This document shows positions 1 to 12,849 of a DNA stretch of 64,000 nucleotides, piece by piece. Source of the stretch: Apis mellifera (Eukaryota > Arthropoda > Insecta > Hymenoptera > Apidae); contig NC_037646.1 of assembly GCF_003254395.2 (NCBI RefSeq), forward strand, positions 8,217,881-8,281,880. The letters run 5' to 3'. Each line of letters begins with the position of its first letter. The first letter of the stretch is position 1. The notes under the pieces were generated by a model. That model did not search any database. It saw nothing but the letters and a program-made list of their open reading frames with translations, and had not been told where the DNA came from. The position numbers were made by a program, and so were the translations under genes.

Positions 1-1612
1 AGTTAAGAGGATGATTTCGAGGTGAGATTGATCTTTTCGACGAAACTCGTGTTAAGATTCCGTTCAAGTTGAACGCCAAAATTTGAAATTCGCGGAAGAA
101 AAAGGAGGAGCGATGATCTCTGAAGAGGTGAAGAAAGGAACGAAGATGAGAGACGGAGGGGAAGAAGCGAATTTTTGGGTGGAAAAATGAGAAATGCCGG
201 AAGCTGATGAAAGAAAGAAGAGAGAGAGAGAGAGAGAAGGTGCGTGGTAATACCTTGGTAATCGGGGTTCGGCTCGTCATCCCCGTCGACCTCGACACCG
301 GGGCTGATCGATCTGTCATAGCGAACGTATGAATCCGTCAAGTAGGAGGCGTTATAGGGCAGGGCGTAATTAAATTTCATCACATATCCGATAATCGTGC
401 TGACGTCGACTTCCATGGGTAAACCGAGGCCGAGGATGAACTGGAACGGTTTTCAAATACACGAAGGTGTCATCGATCGTTTATAATAACCGGCAATCGA
501 ATCCCAACTGGCAGCCTCGTTCCCGTTCTGGCTGGTTAGCTCAGTGACATTCGACTGAACGAAATTAGACGCTGAAGGGAGAGGGAGAGGAGGGAATTAT
601 CACACGAATCATCTGCCGGTGAACGGGAATAATTCGAAGCATTCATAGATTGATGACAACTTCGCTTATACAACTTCGCTTACGAATCCGAGTTAAATTG
701 AAAATACGAAAAATTATTTTCCTCGATTCGAATTATACTTTGAAAAATACTTTCATCCTACTCGAATACAATTTTTAAACTCTACTCTATTCTTTTATTA
801 TTTTTCTTTCTTTCTTTCTTTCTTTCTTTTTTAATATTCGTTTTATAAATTGATCCTATTTCGTGATCGTGTCTTATCGATTCTCAACAACACGTTTAAT
901 ATATCGTCGTTTTCCTCCATTTCCGCTTGTACACGGTTCGTAATCGTTTACAATTCCCGTGGAATTACGATTATCGATCGATCGTCCAATTCCACGGTTG
1001 ATTCGCAAACTATAATAACGCGCACGCTGCAATTACAGATAATTGCATCGCGATTGCGTGTATGAAACGCCTATCGAGCCATCACCGAGTCAGACACCGT
1101 TGTGTCTTTAGAAACGTACGCCTCCCTCCCAACATACGTTCACACTTTCACCGTTTAACGCATCGTATGCGCATCGCTTAAACAATTAGCGATCGATATC
1201 CAATTAGAATCACTGGCACAATTAAACGTATAGGATGGAGAGGGGGGAAGGGAGGGTTGTCGACTGAAGCGACAATTCGTAGCATTACGATGCAATTACC
1301 CCCGTCGATATAATCTATCAGGGTGAACTTTATCCCCTCGTCGTAGATAACTTTCTTTGTTTATTGAAACCGTGAAGTGGTCGATGACTCAACGATATAT
1401 AATCAGGACTCGAATTTTCCAAGAAGAAAAATAAAAAGTATTATTATTAAAAAAGAAAGAAAGAAAAAGAAATCACATCAGAATACCTGGACTTTGGTTG
1501 GAGCGCTCGTTCCAGGCGTTGGAAACACCAAATACCTCTTGTCGCGTTCGAAACACGATCCAGAATGTTGACTCGTGAACAGAAGCGAAAGTAGAAGCAA
1601 GAAACGCCGCAT
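1..1612 (-). CDS. DM4/DM12 family secreted protein, gene A (5' part only)
   Basis: Two exons are seen, 1612-1487 and 440-254; the rest lies beyond the left edge. The ATG at 1612 opens a signal peptide (MRRFLLLLSLLF, then a Cys-containing segment). Next comes the family hallmark RDKRYLVFPTPGTS. A GT donor follows CCAG at 1487. The second exon starts after CAG at 441 and reads FILGLGLPMEVD, then YALPYNAS. This is the usual DM4/DM12 order: basic cleavage-like site, L-x-F-P block, then a hydrophobic beta-like stretch ending in a VP/LP motif. Exon 1 is exactly 42 codons and joins in frame. The second exon ends in phase 1 at a GT donor, unlike phase 2 in genes B and C, so A belongs to a more distant subgroup. 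The C-terminal cysteine part is missing here. Biochemical function of this insect family (Pfam DM4_12) is unknown; secretion is inferred from the signal peptide. Confidence 0.85.
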
Positions 1613-4600
1613 GGCGATCGTCCAAAGCGTAGCAGAGCGAATGCGTCGGAAATCTTTTGGTGGTCCAACGATCGACCGCCAACCAGATGGCGAGTGCTCG
1701 TTAATAGACCCAATTAGTTGTGTATCGCGAGTTCGGCCGAATAATAAACCGGCTTCGATCGCGGTAAACGGAATGCATCGTCAACGATACCTCATGGTGG
1801 AATTAATGCGATGATCGATTATTTCATCACTAATCTATTCGTCGAATTATTCCTCTTTAAGGAAATAATAGTTTCTTTTTCTCTTCTTTTTTACTCCAAG
1901 GATGAATCAGGATACGTTTTATTCTTCGAAATGTTCGGGACACGAAAGAGCGGATCTAAATCCAGGCTCATCTTCGATTCGCATCAACTCTTCCTTTCCT
2001 TTCCTCTCCCTTTTTCTCAATTGTATCACGGCCGCGATATTTCCATTATTTTCGTATCACGCGCACGCCGGACCTTTCGTCACGATCATAAATCTTGTCT
2101 AAGAACGTGGAGAAAGAGGATATATATATATCCCCCTCGGAAGCAAAGCACCCTGGGGATTGATTCGAAACGGCCGCTGATATCGAGTGGAGAATTTCCC
2201 TTCGAATGTAAACGCGGATGAAAACCAAGCCAGGCTAATGAGAGAGAAAAACGCGGTTATGAAAGGTGATTATCGAGAGAATAGACGGTAGTAGGATCGA
2301 AATCCCTCCCTTTCCCTTTCCCTTCTTTATTCCCCAGCGCTGTCCCCGACGCTCATTTCCCCTTTTGAATAGGGAGGCGGCTGATTCCGAGTTTGCCGGT
2401 CTTGGGTTGGAGCCGAAAGGAAGAAGAAAGAATCGGATTTGCGGATCAAATATGTCGGAGGGATTCGTTATCGAGCCGGCCGTCGAATCGGCTGACACCG
2501 ATCGTTCGGTCACAAAGGAGGGAACGAAAATTGCCTGTTCGCAAGTGGGCCGAGTAGATGGGATATAATCCTCGTGGAGGATATTTCGAATATTCGATCG
2601 ACAGATTTTGGAAAAATTTAAATGAATAAATCCACTCGCCACGAAAAATTTATGAACGAAATTTCGCAATTCTTCGTCGATCCAATCCAACTTCCAACGA
2701 TGAAAACATCGTCTCGGCATCCTTTTCACGGATCTCGTCGGAGCCGGTAACTGCGCTTCATTCGTCTTCCCACAGGCCGATGAACGCTTTCACGTGGCCA
2801 GTTTATTTCGGCGACAATTTATCCCCATCTGGACGAGGAAACTCTAAAAAATAGTGGCACACTTTCATCCATCCCCTCCTTTTCACTCCCCGTTGAATTC
2901 GGTAATGGAAGGAGGAAGAAGAAGAAGAAGAGGAAGAAGAAGGCGCGGGGATTGTACCATTCCACGTGCCATTGCTACCGAGGTGAACGAGGTTTGCAAC
3001 GTTGGAATTGAAACGATAAATTGCCAACACCGTGTGCACACGATCTCCGTAACGCGGATACCGTAATCGCCCGCTCGAAAACACTAAACTCGACTACTCC
3101 CGTTACTTCCGATCCTGGGAGTAGTTATCGCGTCCCGTGTTACACGATTTGCTTCAATTATGGCTCGCGATTTTTTTTCGAAAAATCCTCTGTACGGTTT
3201 CGCCTGGCCGCTCCAATACCGTTTAAATTGGCGCTAATAAACGAAATTTCGCGACCGGCCGCCAAGCGTATCGTTGTTTGCAACGTGTTGTTAACGAGAA
3301 GCGAGTATCAAATTTGGCGACGAATTATCTTCTTAATCGGAGAAGAAAAAAGAAAAAAACACTTAGGCGAGGATTGATCTTCGAAATCTTTCCATTCTCT
3401 TTCCATTCGACGTAACAATTCAATTTAAAAATCGTAGCAGGACCGGCGCGCTGCAAAATTTTCGGTTCGAAATTTATCATTTTTCTGGGTCGAAAATCAC
3501 GGTCATTTTTCACGGGTATAAACGGTTTTTTTTCGAGCAAAAAAAATAGTTGGAGAATTTTCGTAATAAACGTGTTATATTCTCGGCCAGAACGCATGAT
3601 GATTCTTGGTAAATCGTCGATTGTTGTAATGTTACAGATATTAGAGACATCTGTTAATTTCGTTACGAAGAGCGTCGCTCGTTAATTCCCACGACGTATC
3701 AAAATAATGCTTGATTTTCCAATTCCAACGCTCTAAAAAAAAAGAAAAAAAACCTCGAAACGACAGACAATGCGCCCAAACAATTTCGAATAATCACACT
3801 TACGATGAATTTACTTATCGACATGCATATACGCAGCCGCGCGAGAAAAAATCCGGTTCCAAAAATTTGAAAATGCGGGTCCAAAAATCCCTTTGGGAGA
3901 TGCGTATGCATACGCGATTACCCTTTATTTTCGCGCGCGCGCGCGGGGAAAGTACGTTTAATAAACGGTAAACGGAATAATGAATTCAACGCTTCAACGC
4001 TTCAACGCGTGGATAAACAACGGAATCAGAAGCAGAGTTTTAATCCGCGCATCGAATCGCTCTCTCGACACGCCAAACTTCCGGGGCTATTCGTTTATTA
4101 TTATTATTATTATTATCATTGTCGTTACTATCGTTATCATTGCTATCATTATTATCATTAACGGAGAGGGTTGCAAGGGAAGGAGAAGAATCCAAACGCA
4201 GTCGGTTCATTGTGGATTCGCGTTATTCCCGTTTAGAAACGGGGGAATCGTAATTTTGACCAGCCTTTGAACGGATTTACCGCGGTCTCTCACGGGGCTG
4301 GCCGTTACGTCTCTATCATTAAAATTAGAATGGTCGACGCTCAGAGGAAATTACAGACCGCCGGAACTCGCGGTGGATACCGAGGCGAAAATCTAACAAC
4401 TATTCCGGATACGAAATGCGCTGTATGTAGTGTGTCTGTGTACGTATGTGTGCGTGTGTATGTGTGGATTCGTAGGAAAAATTTCCCGCTACGAACTTTG
4501 TCAGAATTTTCTTCCTTCGACCCTAAGCTTTTTATCCCCGCGTTTCTTCTCGTTTCTTTTCGAGAAGGGAAACAGTTTCGATCGTTCTTCCGTTTTTTCT

Positions 4601-4925
4601 TTCTTCAGTGAAAAACCACCACGTGTTCGGTGGTTATTCGCGAGTTTATTGCGGAGATCGGAAGAGAGATGCGGGCGATAAAATTTTAAGAATAAAGTTG
4701 GTTCGAAATGATTCCTCGAATTACCAAGGTTGATGAACAACAGGCGGGATTAAGGGAAAGAGATTATGGTTAACCGTGTTTAAAAAAGGGGAAGGAAAAA
4801 AGGTTGTTCCAAGATTTTAAATAAAGTAATTGAAGTAATTGAAGTAATTTTATTCGAAATTTTAATTAGTTAATTTCTTATTCCGTTAATATTCTGCTCT
4901 CCTCTTGCTTTTCTCGTGCACGTTG

Positions 4926-4948
4926 TATATATATATATATATATATAC
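4926..4948. repeat. TA dinucleotide microsatellite
   Basis: Uninterrupted alternating TA run of about 23 bases in the gene-poor left part. Confidence 0.9.
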
Positions 4949-5721
4949 ATGGAACGAATAAATCGTGTTTTTAAAGCTTCTCGATGTCACTCGCTGCTTT
5001 CAGTGTTAATTGATTGCGGGGAAAAAAGAATTGCGTTAACTAATCGTCAATTGTTCCACTACGTAGTGGAACTTTTTTCTCTAGATTTGGAAATTTGACA
5101 AACACGATGTACTCTTTTATCCTTCCTTGAACGATTTCTTGGAAAAAGGATTTATGGACACCAGCGATCAATTATATTAAAGGAAAATGTGGGGGAAAAA
5201 AAGGAATTTTTGAAAAATACGCTACATTGTTGTAGCGAAACTGTTTACTACCGTTAACGCTTTCCTCAAAGATAAATTTTGCTATAAATCCGTGTCGTAT
5301 AAATCCTGCTGGCCATTTGCACGATCGATATATTTTATTATAGCGCAGCTTAACCGCTGCAAATTATTCGAATGGAACGAATGAAATAACGAGTGTTCGT
5401 GATAATTGCACGATTTGCAGCCTTATAAATTCGATCGGTCGGTTAAATTCGGATCGTCTTCCAATTGAAATTAAATAATTTCTTCGAATTCAATATTTTC
5501 CAAAGCTTTTTTCGTCCTCGAAAAATCGAATCAATTAAATAATAATTTTCCACGATCAAAAGTGGAAAGAATATATGTCCAAAAGTATCCATCCTTAATC
5601 CGAAAAGCAAGAAAGGGGGGGATAATGGGAATAATGTCGCCGACTATAGGGTGTGACCTAATAAATCCACGTTGAAATTCATCGACACGTAACCAGCATA
5701 GGATTCAATTATTCCGAGCAA

Positions 5722-5763
5722 AGAGGAAGAGGAAGAGGAGGAGGAGGAGGAGGAGGAGGAGGC
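5722..5763. repeat. AGG/GAA trinucleotide microsatellite
   Basis: Purine-only tract built of AGG and AGA units, ending in about eight GAG/AGG repeats. Confidence 0.9.
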
Positions 5764-5907
5764 GATGGTTATTAATTCATGGGAGTTTTTTTTTTTTCGT
5801 GGATTATGTAAATCGAGTTTTATCGCTCGTTTGGATATCTGGCATCTTTGAAACTCGTTGAATGATGCAAAGCCTTTTTAAAGAACCCGGCTTCGAATTT
5901 ATTGAAA

Positions 5908-6044
5908 CACGAGGCATCGATGATCGTCGATGGCGATCGAATTATATATCAAATGTCCCGTTACGCTTCATTTAAATTTATCCTCGACAACATCTGCGCT
6001 CAGAGCAGAAGAGAAGAAGGAAAGCAAAGGAGGAGCGTTAAAAT
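5908..6044 (+). repeat. 137-bp inverted duplication, arm 1
   Basis: By direct comparison this segment matches the reverse complement of 15108-15244 at 135 of 137 positions with no gaps. It begins CACGAGGCATCGATG and ends GGAGCGTTAAAAT. Flanks diverge immediately on both sides. There are no obvious terminal inverted repeats or target-site duplications. Source unknown. Confidence 0.9.
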
Positions 6045-6952
6045 GAATAAAATGGAACGCTGCGCTGTTGGCAAATCTATCTTCGTCTCGATAACTTTTT
6101 CGGAAAAAAGGAAAGAAAAATTAAAATCTTCGACAAAAGCAACGATAGAGGCAAATATTTTTCCCGTTTGCAATGGGAACGCGGATGCAAATTCCGTTTG
6201 AGAAATTACAAAAATTATAATCATACTTATATATAGATCGGAAATGGATCATTCTTTTTTTTTTTTTTTAGTTTCACGATGATCCATTATTCATGGATTC
6301 TACCGACAAAGAGGTGTACGATCCAGAATTATAATAAAGTGGAGGAGGAGGAAAAATCGGGGATTTCTCCTTTCTGGGCCCTTCCACGATATCGTTTCTC
6401 CGCCAATTTGGATTCTCGTATTCTTGTTCGAGGATCTAAGGATAAAGGGGTGGCGAATCGTGGCCATTCATTTCGAGAACTGCACTCGAAGGAATCGCGT
6501 TTTTAATCGCGGCCCATTACGAGCGAAAAATCTCGACGATTTGTCCCGGTAATAAAGTTATTTATTTTCAAGTATCGGAAGGGTAGGGTATCCGAGAAAG
6601 TACGGTGGAGAAGGATGGATTTAGCTATAGTTTAGGATAGGAAATGGTTATGAAACGAGATGGTTGCCGAACGATGATGGTCGGCGGTTGGATAAAAAGA
6701 GGAACAACGACCACGGCGACGCTCTGTCCCCGTAAAAAGGTAACAGACGCATCTGCGGTGAATAGGCACTTCGTCCTGAGGAGGAACAATCGTCTCCGAC
6801 CTGTTTGTGAAAACGGAAAAGTGTCGCTATACGTCATGCACGAGCGGTCGATGCACGGGGAATAAACGTTTCTGGAGCAAAACGACGAGAGAAAAATACA
6901 AAAGGGTCGAGGAGGCAGGGAGATATTCAGGCGCCGCTGTATTTTTTTTCTT

Positions 6953-6980
6953 TTCCTTTTCCTTTTCCTTTTCCTTTTTT
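6953..6980. repeat. CCTTTT hexanucleotide tandem repeat
   Basis: Four to five tandem CCTTTT units on the plus strand inside a longer pyrimidine tract. Confidence 0.85.
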
Positions 6981-8655
6981 TCCCCCCATTTTTTCTCTCG
7001 TTGTGAACAGCCGCGAAATACTCAAACTCGAAAATAGACGAATAGGTAAAAATCGATTCGTCCTTTCGTCACGTCTTTTCTTTTAATTTTTCGAAATTTG
7101 CCGAGATTATTTTTAACCTCGAACGAGATGTACCCTGACGTATGCGCGATGATACTATTTTTATCGATGAAGAAAAATGAAGTAAATATTAGATAAATAA
7201 ATAAATAATGCGAATTGATCGTTAAGAGAAGTTAATTGCCCCTTTTCCATTATTGGAGTCGATATATTTTCGTCCTCGCGTTCTCGTTCTCGATTTTTCG
7301 ATTCTTTTTCTTTCCTTTTTTTTTTCCCCTTCCCCTTCTTCTTCGAATCTTATTCGCGTTTGTTGCAAGTTTATCATCGCGTTCCAATGGTTAAAAAACG
7401 AACGCGCACTCGTTAGCGGAGAACGAGCTCGTGTGTATTGATGTAAACGAGAAAAAGGGATTAAAAACGGGGGAATAATCCACCGGCAAAGTGGTCTCAT
7501 TTATGTATGCATGGTTTAACCCCAGCAGCATTTCCACTTGGCATAGTCCTCTTTTTTTTTTTTTTTTCTATTTTTTTTTCTTCTTTTTTTTTCCTCCCCT
7601 CCACCCCTCTGCTCGCCGCGCTAACGCTAAAATCGGTGAAGTTTTTTAATCACCGCCACCCCACAGGCCACCACGCTGATATCTGACGTGCCACGCGTCG
7701 AGAATCGTAATTGCATTTCAAAACGGTGGTGAAGCCAGCCAGCGCCACCCCGACCTGTTAACGCGGACGGGAAAGTTTTTGGCTGACTTTGGAAACCGCC
7801 TTATTGGGCGGTGGCTGGTACCTCTCCCTTCCCTCCTCTCTTGAAAATATCTAGGAAAAGATGAGAGAATCGATGGAGAGAATTAAATTCCATCGTGAAA
7901 TTCAGTGGAATGCTAATGAAACTTCGACTCCAGATGTCCGGATCCCTGTTTCAACCAAAGAATAATAATAGTTCGTTCGAAATATACGTACATATCTCTC
8001 TACTCGCGTTTTCTCTCCTCCTCCTTCCTCCTCCTCCCCCCCTCCATTTCCATCTTCTCGCTCCTCCTCGTTCACGCGTAATTATCGTTAACACGGCAAA
8101 TATCGTTAACAAGGAAACCGGTTTTCTTCTACCATGGATCGGAAAATGGATCGGGGACAGACAGTTGCACAGCTTCAGAATCGAGTCTCCTGTTCGAGTT
8201 AGCAGTTCAACATGCCCTTGAGAGATCGAGGCATGTCGAGCCATCGGGACCAACTTTTGTACGTTCAATAATTAAACGTAAACCGATTATCGTTCGTTAA
8301 CGGATTTCAACGGTTCGCGCGTCGAAAAGTTCTCTTTCTCCTCGAGGGGGAGGATGGATTAAAAACCATCTTCCGACATCCGTTCGATGAATTTTCATCC
8401 GACCGAGGAGGCTTTAATCTCTTTAATTTACCCGCCTTTTTTTAATCTCTAATTTTAATCGACTCTTTCCTTCCTCATTTTCGACGATTTCCTTTCGCCT
8501 CGAGAAATATCTTCTTCTTCCAAGCTTCCTGTTCACGCGTGTTGCGGCCATTTTTTTTTATTTCCATCGAAATATTGCCTCCTACGGTGCACTAGTTGGT
8601 TTAAAAGGTTCAAAAAGAAAAAAAAAAAAGAAAAATCTTGCTTTATAGCCTCTTG

Positions 8656-11600
8656 ATGGTGAATCTGGTGGCGCTGATACTCCATTCGACCGGCTCGAGA
8701 TCCCCGAATTCGAAGCTCGCGGAGACCCTCCATCGCCCCATCCGATCCCTCACGTTTCCGGAAGAGAGCACCTTAGGTGTGAGTGTCAAGGGGAACCGAG
8801 TGAGATAAGAAACGAGGGAGAGGGAGGGAGGGAGGGGGGATTCACTCGAGCGAAGGAAGAAATGAAAGTTAGAGTTGGTTGTTAAACGGTGTGTGTTTTC
8901 TCTTCTATTCAAGATATTCGTCGCGCTGGCCATACCGCTCGAGGATCCCTACAAGTCGATCTCCATAGCCGATTTCTTCGAGGCGACGTACGACCTGCCC
9001 ACCAACGTAACCGACGAATACCTCTGGCTCAGCGACGGGAGACGAAGGAAGAGGAGAAGCTTGGACAGGGTGACGCTTTATCAAGTCATAGAGAGCAAGT
9101 TTGACAAGTGAGTGAGGGAAACGAATTTCAATCACGCGTATGAAACGTGTATTATAATAATAAGTAAAATTTGAAAGTAGAAATTTTTTGGGGAAGGAGA
9201 GGGGGAAGATATCGAGTTTATTATTTTATCTTCTAATCAGATATCGATACGCAAGAGTTAAAATCGTTCGAGCAAAGGAATACCGTCTCTCGACATTTAC
9301 ACTTTCTTTTTCTTCTTCTTCTTCTTTTTTTTGAATTGAAATTTGACGAACGGAATTCGAACGTTATCTGAAAAAAAGAAAGAAAGAAAGAGAAAGAGAA
9401 AAAGAAAAAGAGTTGGGGAAACGCGGATGGATGGACGACGAAATTCGAGCTTCTTTATTCTTCTACGCCGCGATAGAATAACGCGAGGAACGTGGAAAAT
9501 GTAGAGGGGCGTAGAAAGAAAATATATAGGTTCACGGTTCTGGTGACCCAGAAGTCAGTAGTAGGTCAGCCACGGGACGGTCTTATTTTATTTTTCACTT
9601 TGCTCCCCTGACTTTGTGCACAGCTACGGGTATCAGGGTCACGAATGCCTGCTGAGGGCCATTTGCGAAACTTCGGAGCACTCCCTCCTCAGACATAACG
9701 GACTCATTGGTGACATTCTGCACGTGATCTTCACGTAAGTTTCTTCGTTAGCTTTTACATAACACCGTCCAACCCTGTCCCTCCCTCGACTGATAATCGC
9801 CACTCCCTTATCTCTGCCCTTTTAACCCACCCACCAATTCCTTCAACCTCTAATTCTAGATAAGCTAATTTTCTTTACCTCGATGATAAATTTTGTTACA
9901 TTGAACCATTAATGACACAATTAATCATCAACAGACGATAAATAAATATACTCTTTACGAACAGTTAAGCTTCCTTCGAAATTGGATAAAATCGAACAAG
10001 TATAATAATAACAATAATAATAATAATAATCAATTTCTTTAAGAAAAAATTGAACTGCCAAAAAAGAACTGATCGACTTTGTCAATTTCTCGAAGAATTT
10101 TTGTCCAAGCAATCTAATTGAATATTTCGTTCGAGAAGAAAAAAAGAGAAAAGCCACCCTTTCGAGCGTTACAAGAATACAATTACGAGAAGAAGGAGGA
10201 ACTTACTCTCTCTCGAAGAGCGGCCGGATCATTTCCAACCCTTTAAAATCCGGAGGAGGAAGATCGGCGAAAAGAGGCGGGGGCTATCCATGGGCTGGGC
10301 TCGGAGAGAGAAAGAGAGAGAGAGAGAGAGAGCTAGGGGCCATTGTTCGCGCGGAGCATAATGCGCTAAAGGATTCAGCTGGAAATTTATTCGGCGCGAC
10401 CTCCTTTCGCGCGGCGGAGAGAGAGAGAGAGAGGAGAGGAGAGAAAAGAAAGAAAGAAAGAAAAGGGGAGGAAAAAAGAAGAGAAAAGAGAAGAAGAAGA
10501 AGAAGAAAAAAAAAGAAAAAGAGCCAGGCCTTTTTTCGGCCTGGTCCAAGGCGGCGCAAATTGGAGTAGATACACAGACCGTGTAGAAAAGCAAATTTGG
10601 TTTAGCTTTCTCGCTTCTCACGTACGTACGCCCGAGCTCCTTCCCCTGCGCGGGTGTGCGCGCACGCCGTGGTGCACGCGAGCTCGTGGGTGGATAAACT
10701 CTCGAGCCAGGGACGTATGAATAAAAAAGAGGGCCCGCAGGCGGCCGCGCCGCATTGTCGTAGTCCTCCTCGTTTCGCCGTTCCGAAAATTCTACCCTTC
10801 CTGGCCAAATGGAAAAATGGTGCCCGCCCGTTTATTACTTTACGATTTCCTGTCGAGTCAACAGTGGCTACGAATGCAATCGTAGTACTAATAAAAAAAG
10901 GAAGAGATTGTGTCGATAAAAGGTAGGTCTTTTTCAATATTTAAGAAAAATTATTGACACTCAGCACGGGATTAAACGAATTGAATTTCTGTGGAGATGT
11001 ATGTATGATTTCTTTAATAAGAGCGTATTCGAAGGAAGAGAGGATAAAGAGGTAGGAATAAAAATTGCAAACCAAGTTCGTTTTTTCGTCGAGGAGGAAT
11101 CGAAGAATATTTGTTTGAAATATGGGGACATTTTGGATTAATTTTAATTTAACGAAGGCAACCGCAGTGGTTAAACAGGGATGGGAATGGAAATGCATTC
11201 GGAGTTGTTTATCTGAGCGAGAGAGAGAGAGAGAGTAAAGTACAAGAGGGTTGAATAAAAATTGCAAATGAGCTTCGTTTTTCCCTCCGTCGAAGTTGTT
11301 ATCGCGTTACAGTGGAAGCGTTGTCATTCTTGAGAGTCATTTCGCACGGGTCTCGCGGGTAATTTGAGGGAATGAAAACCCGGGTAAGAAGACGTGAAAG
11401 AATCATGGAAGGCAGCTTTGCCTTCTAGCTGCGAACTAGAGGCGTTATTATTAAACTCGCGATAAACCCTCTTGCTCTGCCTCTTTAATAAAGATGTAAT
11501 CGCGTAAATTGTGTAAATTGTTCCGTAATACGAATCGTGGCTCGATCAAGATAACGAGAAAATTGCGGGGAAACGTATCGATAACTTTCCCATTACTCGG

Positions 11601-12849
11601 GTACCAACTTTCGAACTTTCAACATTCGTAAGGACAATGAACTTAAGAAAGGAGAACTTTTTCCAACTTCTTCTTTTTCTTCTTCTTCTTCTTCTTCCTT
11701 CTATTTTTCCAAAGAAAAAGTGACCGAGCTTTCAGATTGCATCGAAAGGAGTGAGATTCGATTTTTCGTTCCGCTTTACTTTAAAAATAAATCCGAGGGA
11801 TGGAAAGAATTTATTCGAAGCGAGAAACCACGAGCGTGCAAGATCTCGGGTCTCGCTCTGATAACGAAATTATATTGTTTTTCACCTCGTATCTCCGCCG
11901 CGGGAAGAGTCGCAATAAAGCAGAATAAGTGAGAAACCGGTGAAACTCGTGTTCCCTCCATTTCCTCGTGGTCCCCGAGATTCCAAGTAAGAAGGGACAA
12001 GAGGCGAAATAAAAGCGCGATGAAACCGTTCTTACTCGTTTTTTACGACCACGCGACATATGTCCCCTTTCGTCCCTCCCACGTAATCGTCTCTTTTTGG
12101 TGGTTCGTAGACGGAGGGTGGTCAGGTGTATAAATAAACAGGGGAGAGAAATCCCATATTCCAATTCTTTCACTCGCTTCTTTCCTCGCTTTTGGAAAAA
12201 TACTTTTCCACTCCGTTCTTCGTTACTTTCGAGATCCGATTTTCCGAAAAATCTTTCAACTTTTCTACGAGTAAAGTATTCTTCGAAGGAAAACGGACCA
12301 AGCACGGAAATAGATAGACTCGACTTCAACTTCTTTCACGAGTGTTTCCGTGCGATCATAATTCCATTTCTTGTATAGATCTTTATTTTCTTTTCTCTTT
12401 TTTCCTTTCGCCAACGATACAACAGACGCTACTCGCCTTTCGAAAGCCATCTTTTATTTCGACGCTTCCCCACGAATACAAATACAAATTTCTCGCAAGG
12501 AAATGCGATCATTGAACGGCGTTAACTCGATCCAATGAAAGAATCGTACGGCAATTTAAGTCACCTGACGACGCGCTGGAACTCGTTACCTCGAGTAAAA
12601 TTCATGGAGAGGGGGGGAAAATAAGGGTAGGATAAGAGAGAGAGAGAGAAAAGAAAGAGCTCCTTATTATCGTCCAGATGGTACGTACGTACAGTGGGCG
12701 TTGTTGTTTTCAGACCGACAAGCTCGCGACACGAACTACTGCCGCAGGACATTCTTCAGGCTGAAGTGGTCGGACGTAATGGAAGCTGCTCCGAGTACCG
12801 ACCGCAATGCCCCGTGGGACTCTTCGACTTGATTGGAGTCCTCGGTTGA
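8656..12849 (+). CDS. DM4/DM12 family secreted protein, gene B
   Basis: Four exons: 8656-8778, 8914-9107, 9624-9734 and 12714-12849, giving 187 aa. All junctions are GT-AG and phases match (0, 2, 2). The ATG at 8656 is the first in frame after a stop at 8602 and starts a hydrophobic leader (MVNLVALIL). Hallmarks in order: RSLTFPEEST near residue 35, IFVALAIPLED at the start of exon 2, a dibasic stretch GRRRKRRSLDR, YGYQGHECLLRAICE in exon 3, and a C-terminal SCSEYRPQCPVGL in exon 4. The paired cysteines are typical of the DM4/DM12 domain. The last intron is about 3 kb and contains long purine tracts. Same exon plan as gene C, so they are duplicates. Function of the family is unknown; secretion is inferred. 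Confidence 0.9.
10299..10332. repeat. GA-rich dinucleotide microsatellite in gene B last intron
   Basis: Run of GA repeats with a few AAA interruptions. A second GA run (10418-10433) and a long purine tract to about 10522 follow. Confidence 0.85.
11667..11699. repeat. CTT trinucleotide microsatellite
   Basis: Tandem TTC/CTT units in the last intron of DM4/DM12 gene B. Confidence 0.85.

Larger units (their letters stand above)
1613..8655. other. Gene-poor stretch between DM4/DM12 genes A and B
   Basis: About 7 kb of moderately GC-rich, low-complexity-rich DNA between two divergent DM4/DM12 genes. Open frames up to about 160 codons occur on both strands but none shows family motifs, splice continuity or a signal peptide plus domain. 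It contains microsatellites and one arm of the 137-bp inverted duplication (5908-6044). Confidence 0.5.

Noticed and set aside
1..253. Third exon of DM4/DM12 gene A within the left edge
   Set aside because: No reading frame in the required phase shows the expected C-L-x-R-x-I-C-E block, so this part is taken as intron.
2235..2729. 164-codon open frame on the minus strand
   Set aside because: No motif or splice continuity, and the plus strand is also open over much of it; treated as chance.
10229..10621. Overlapping open frames rich in Ser, Leu and Phe on the minus strand
   Set aside because: They are translations of GA-rich microsatellite DNA in several frames at once, which is not a sign of coding.
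11811..12329. 172-codon open frame on the minus strand
   Set aside because: Composition is Arg/Lys/Ser-rich shadow translation of purine tracts, without domain motif; it lies within the last intron of DM4/DM12 gene B.
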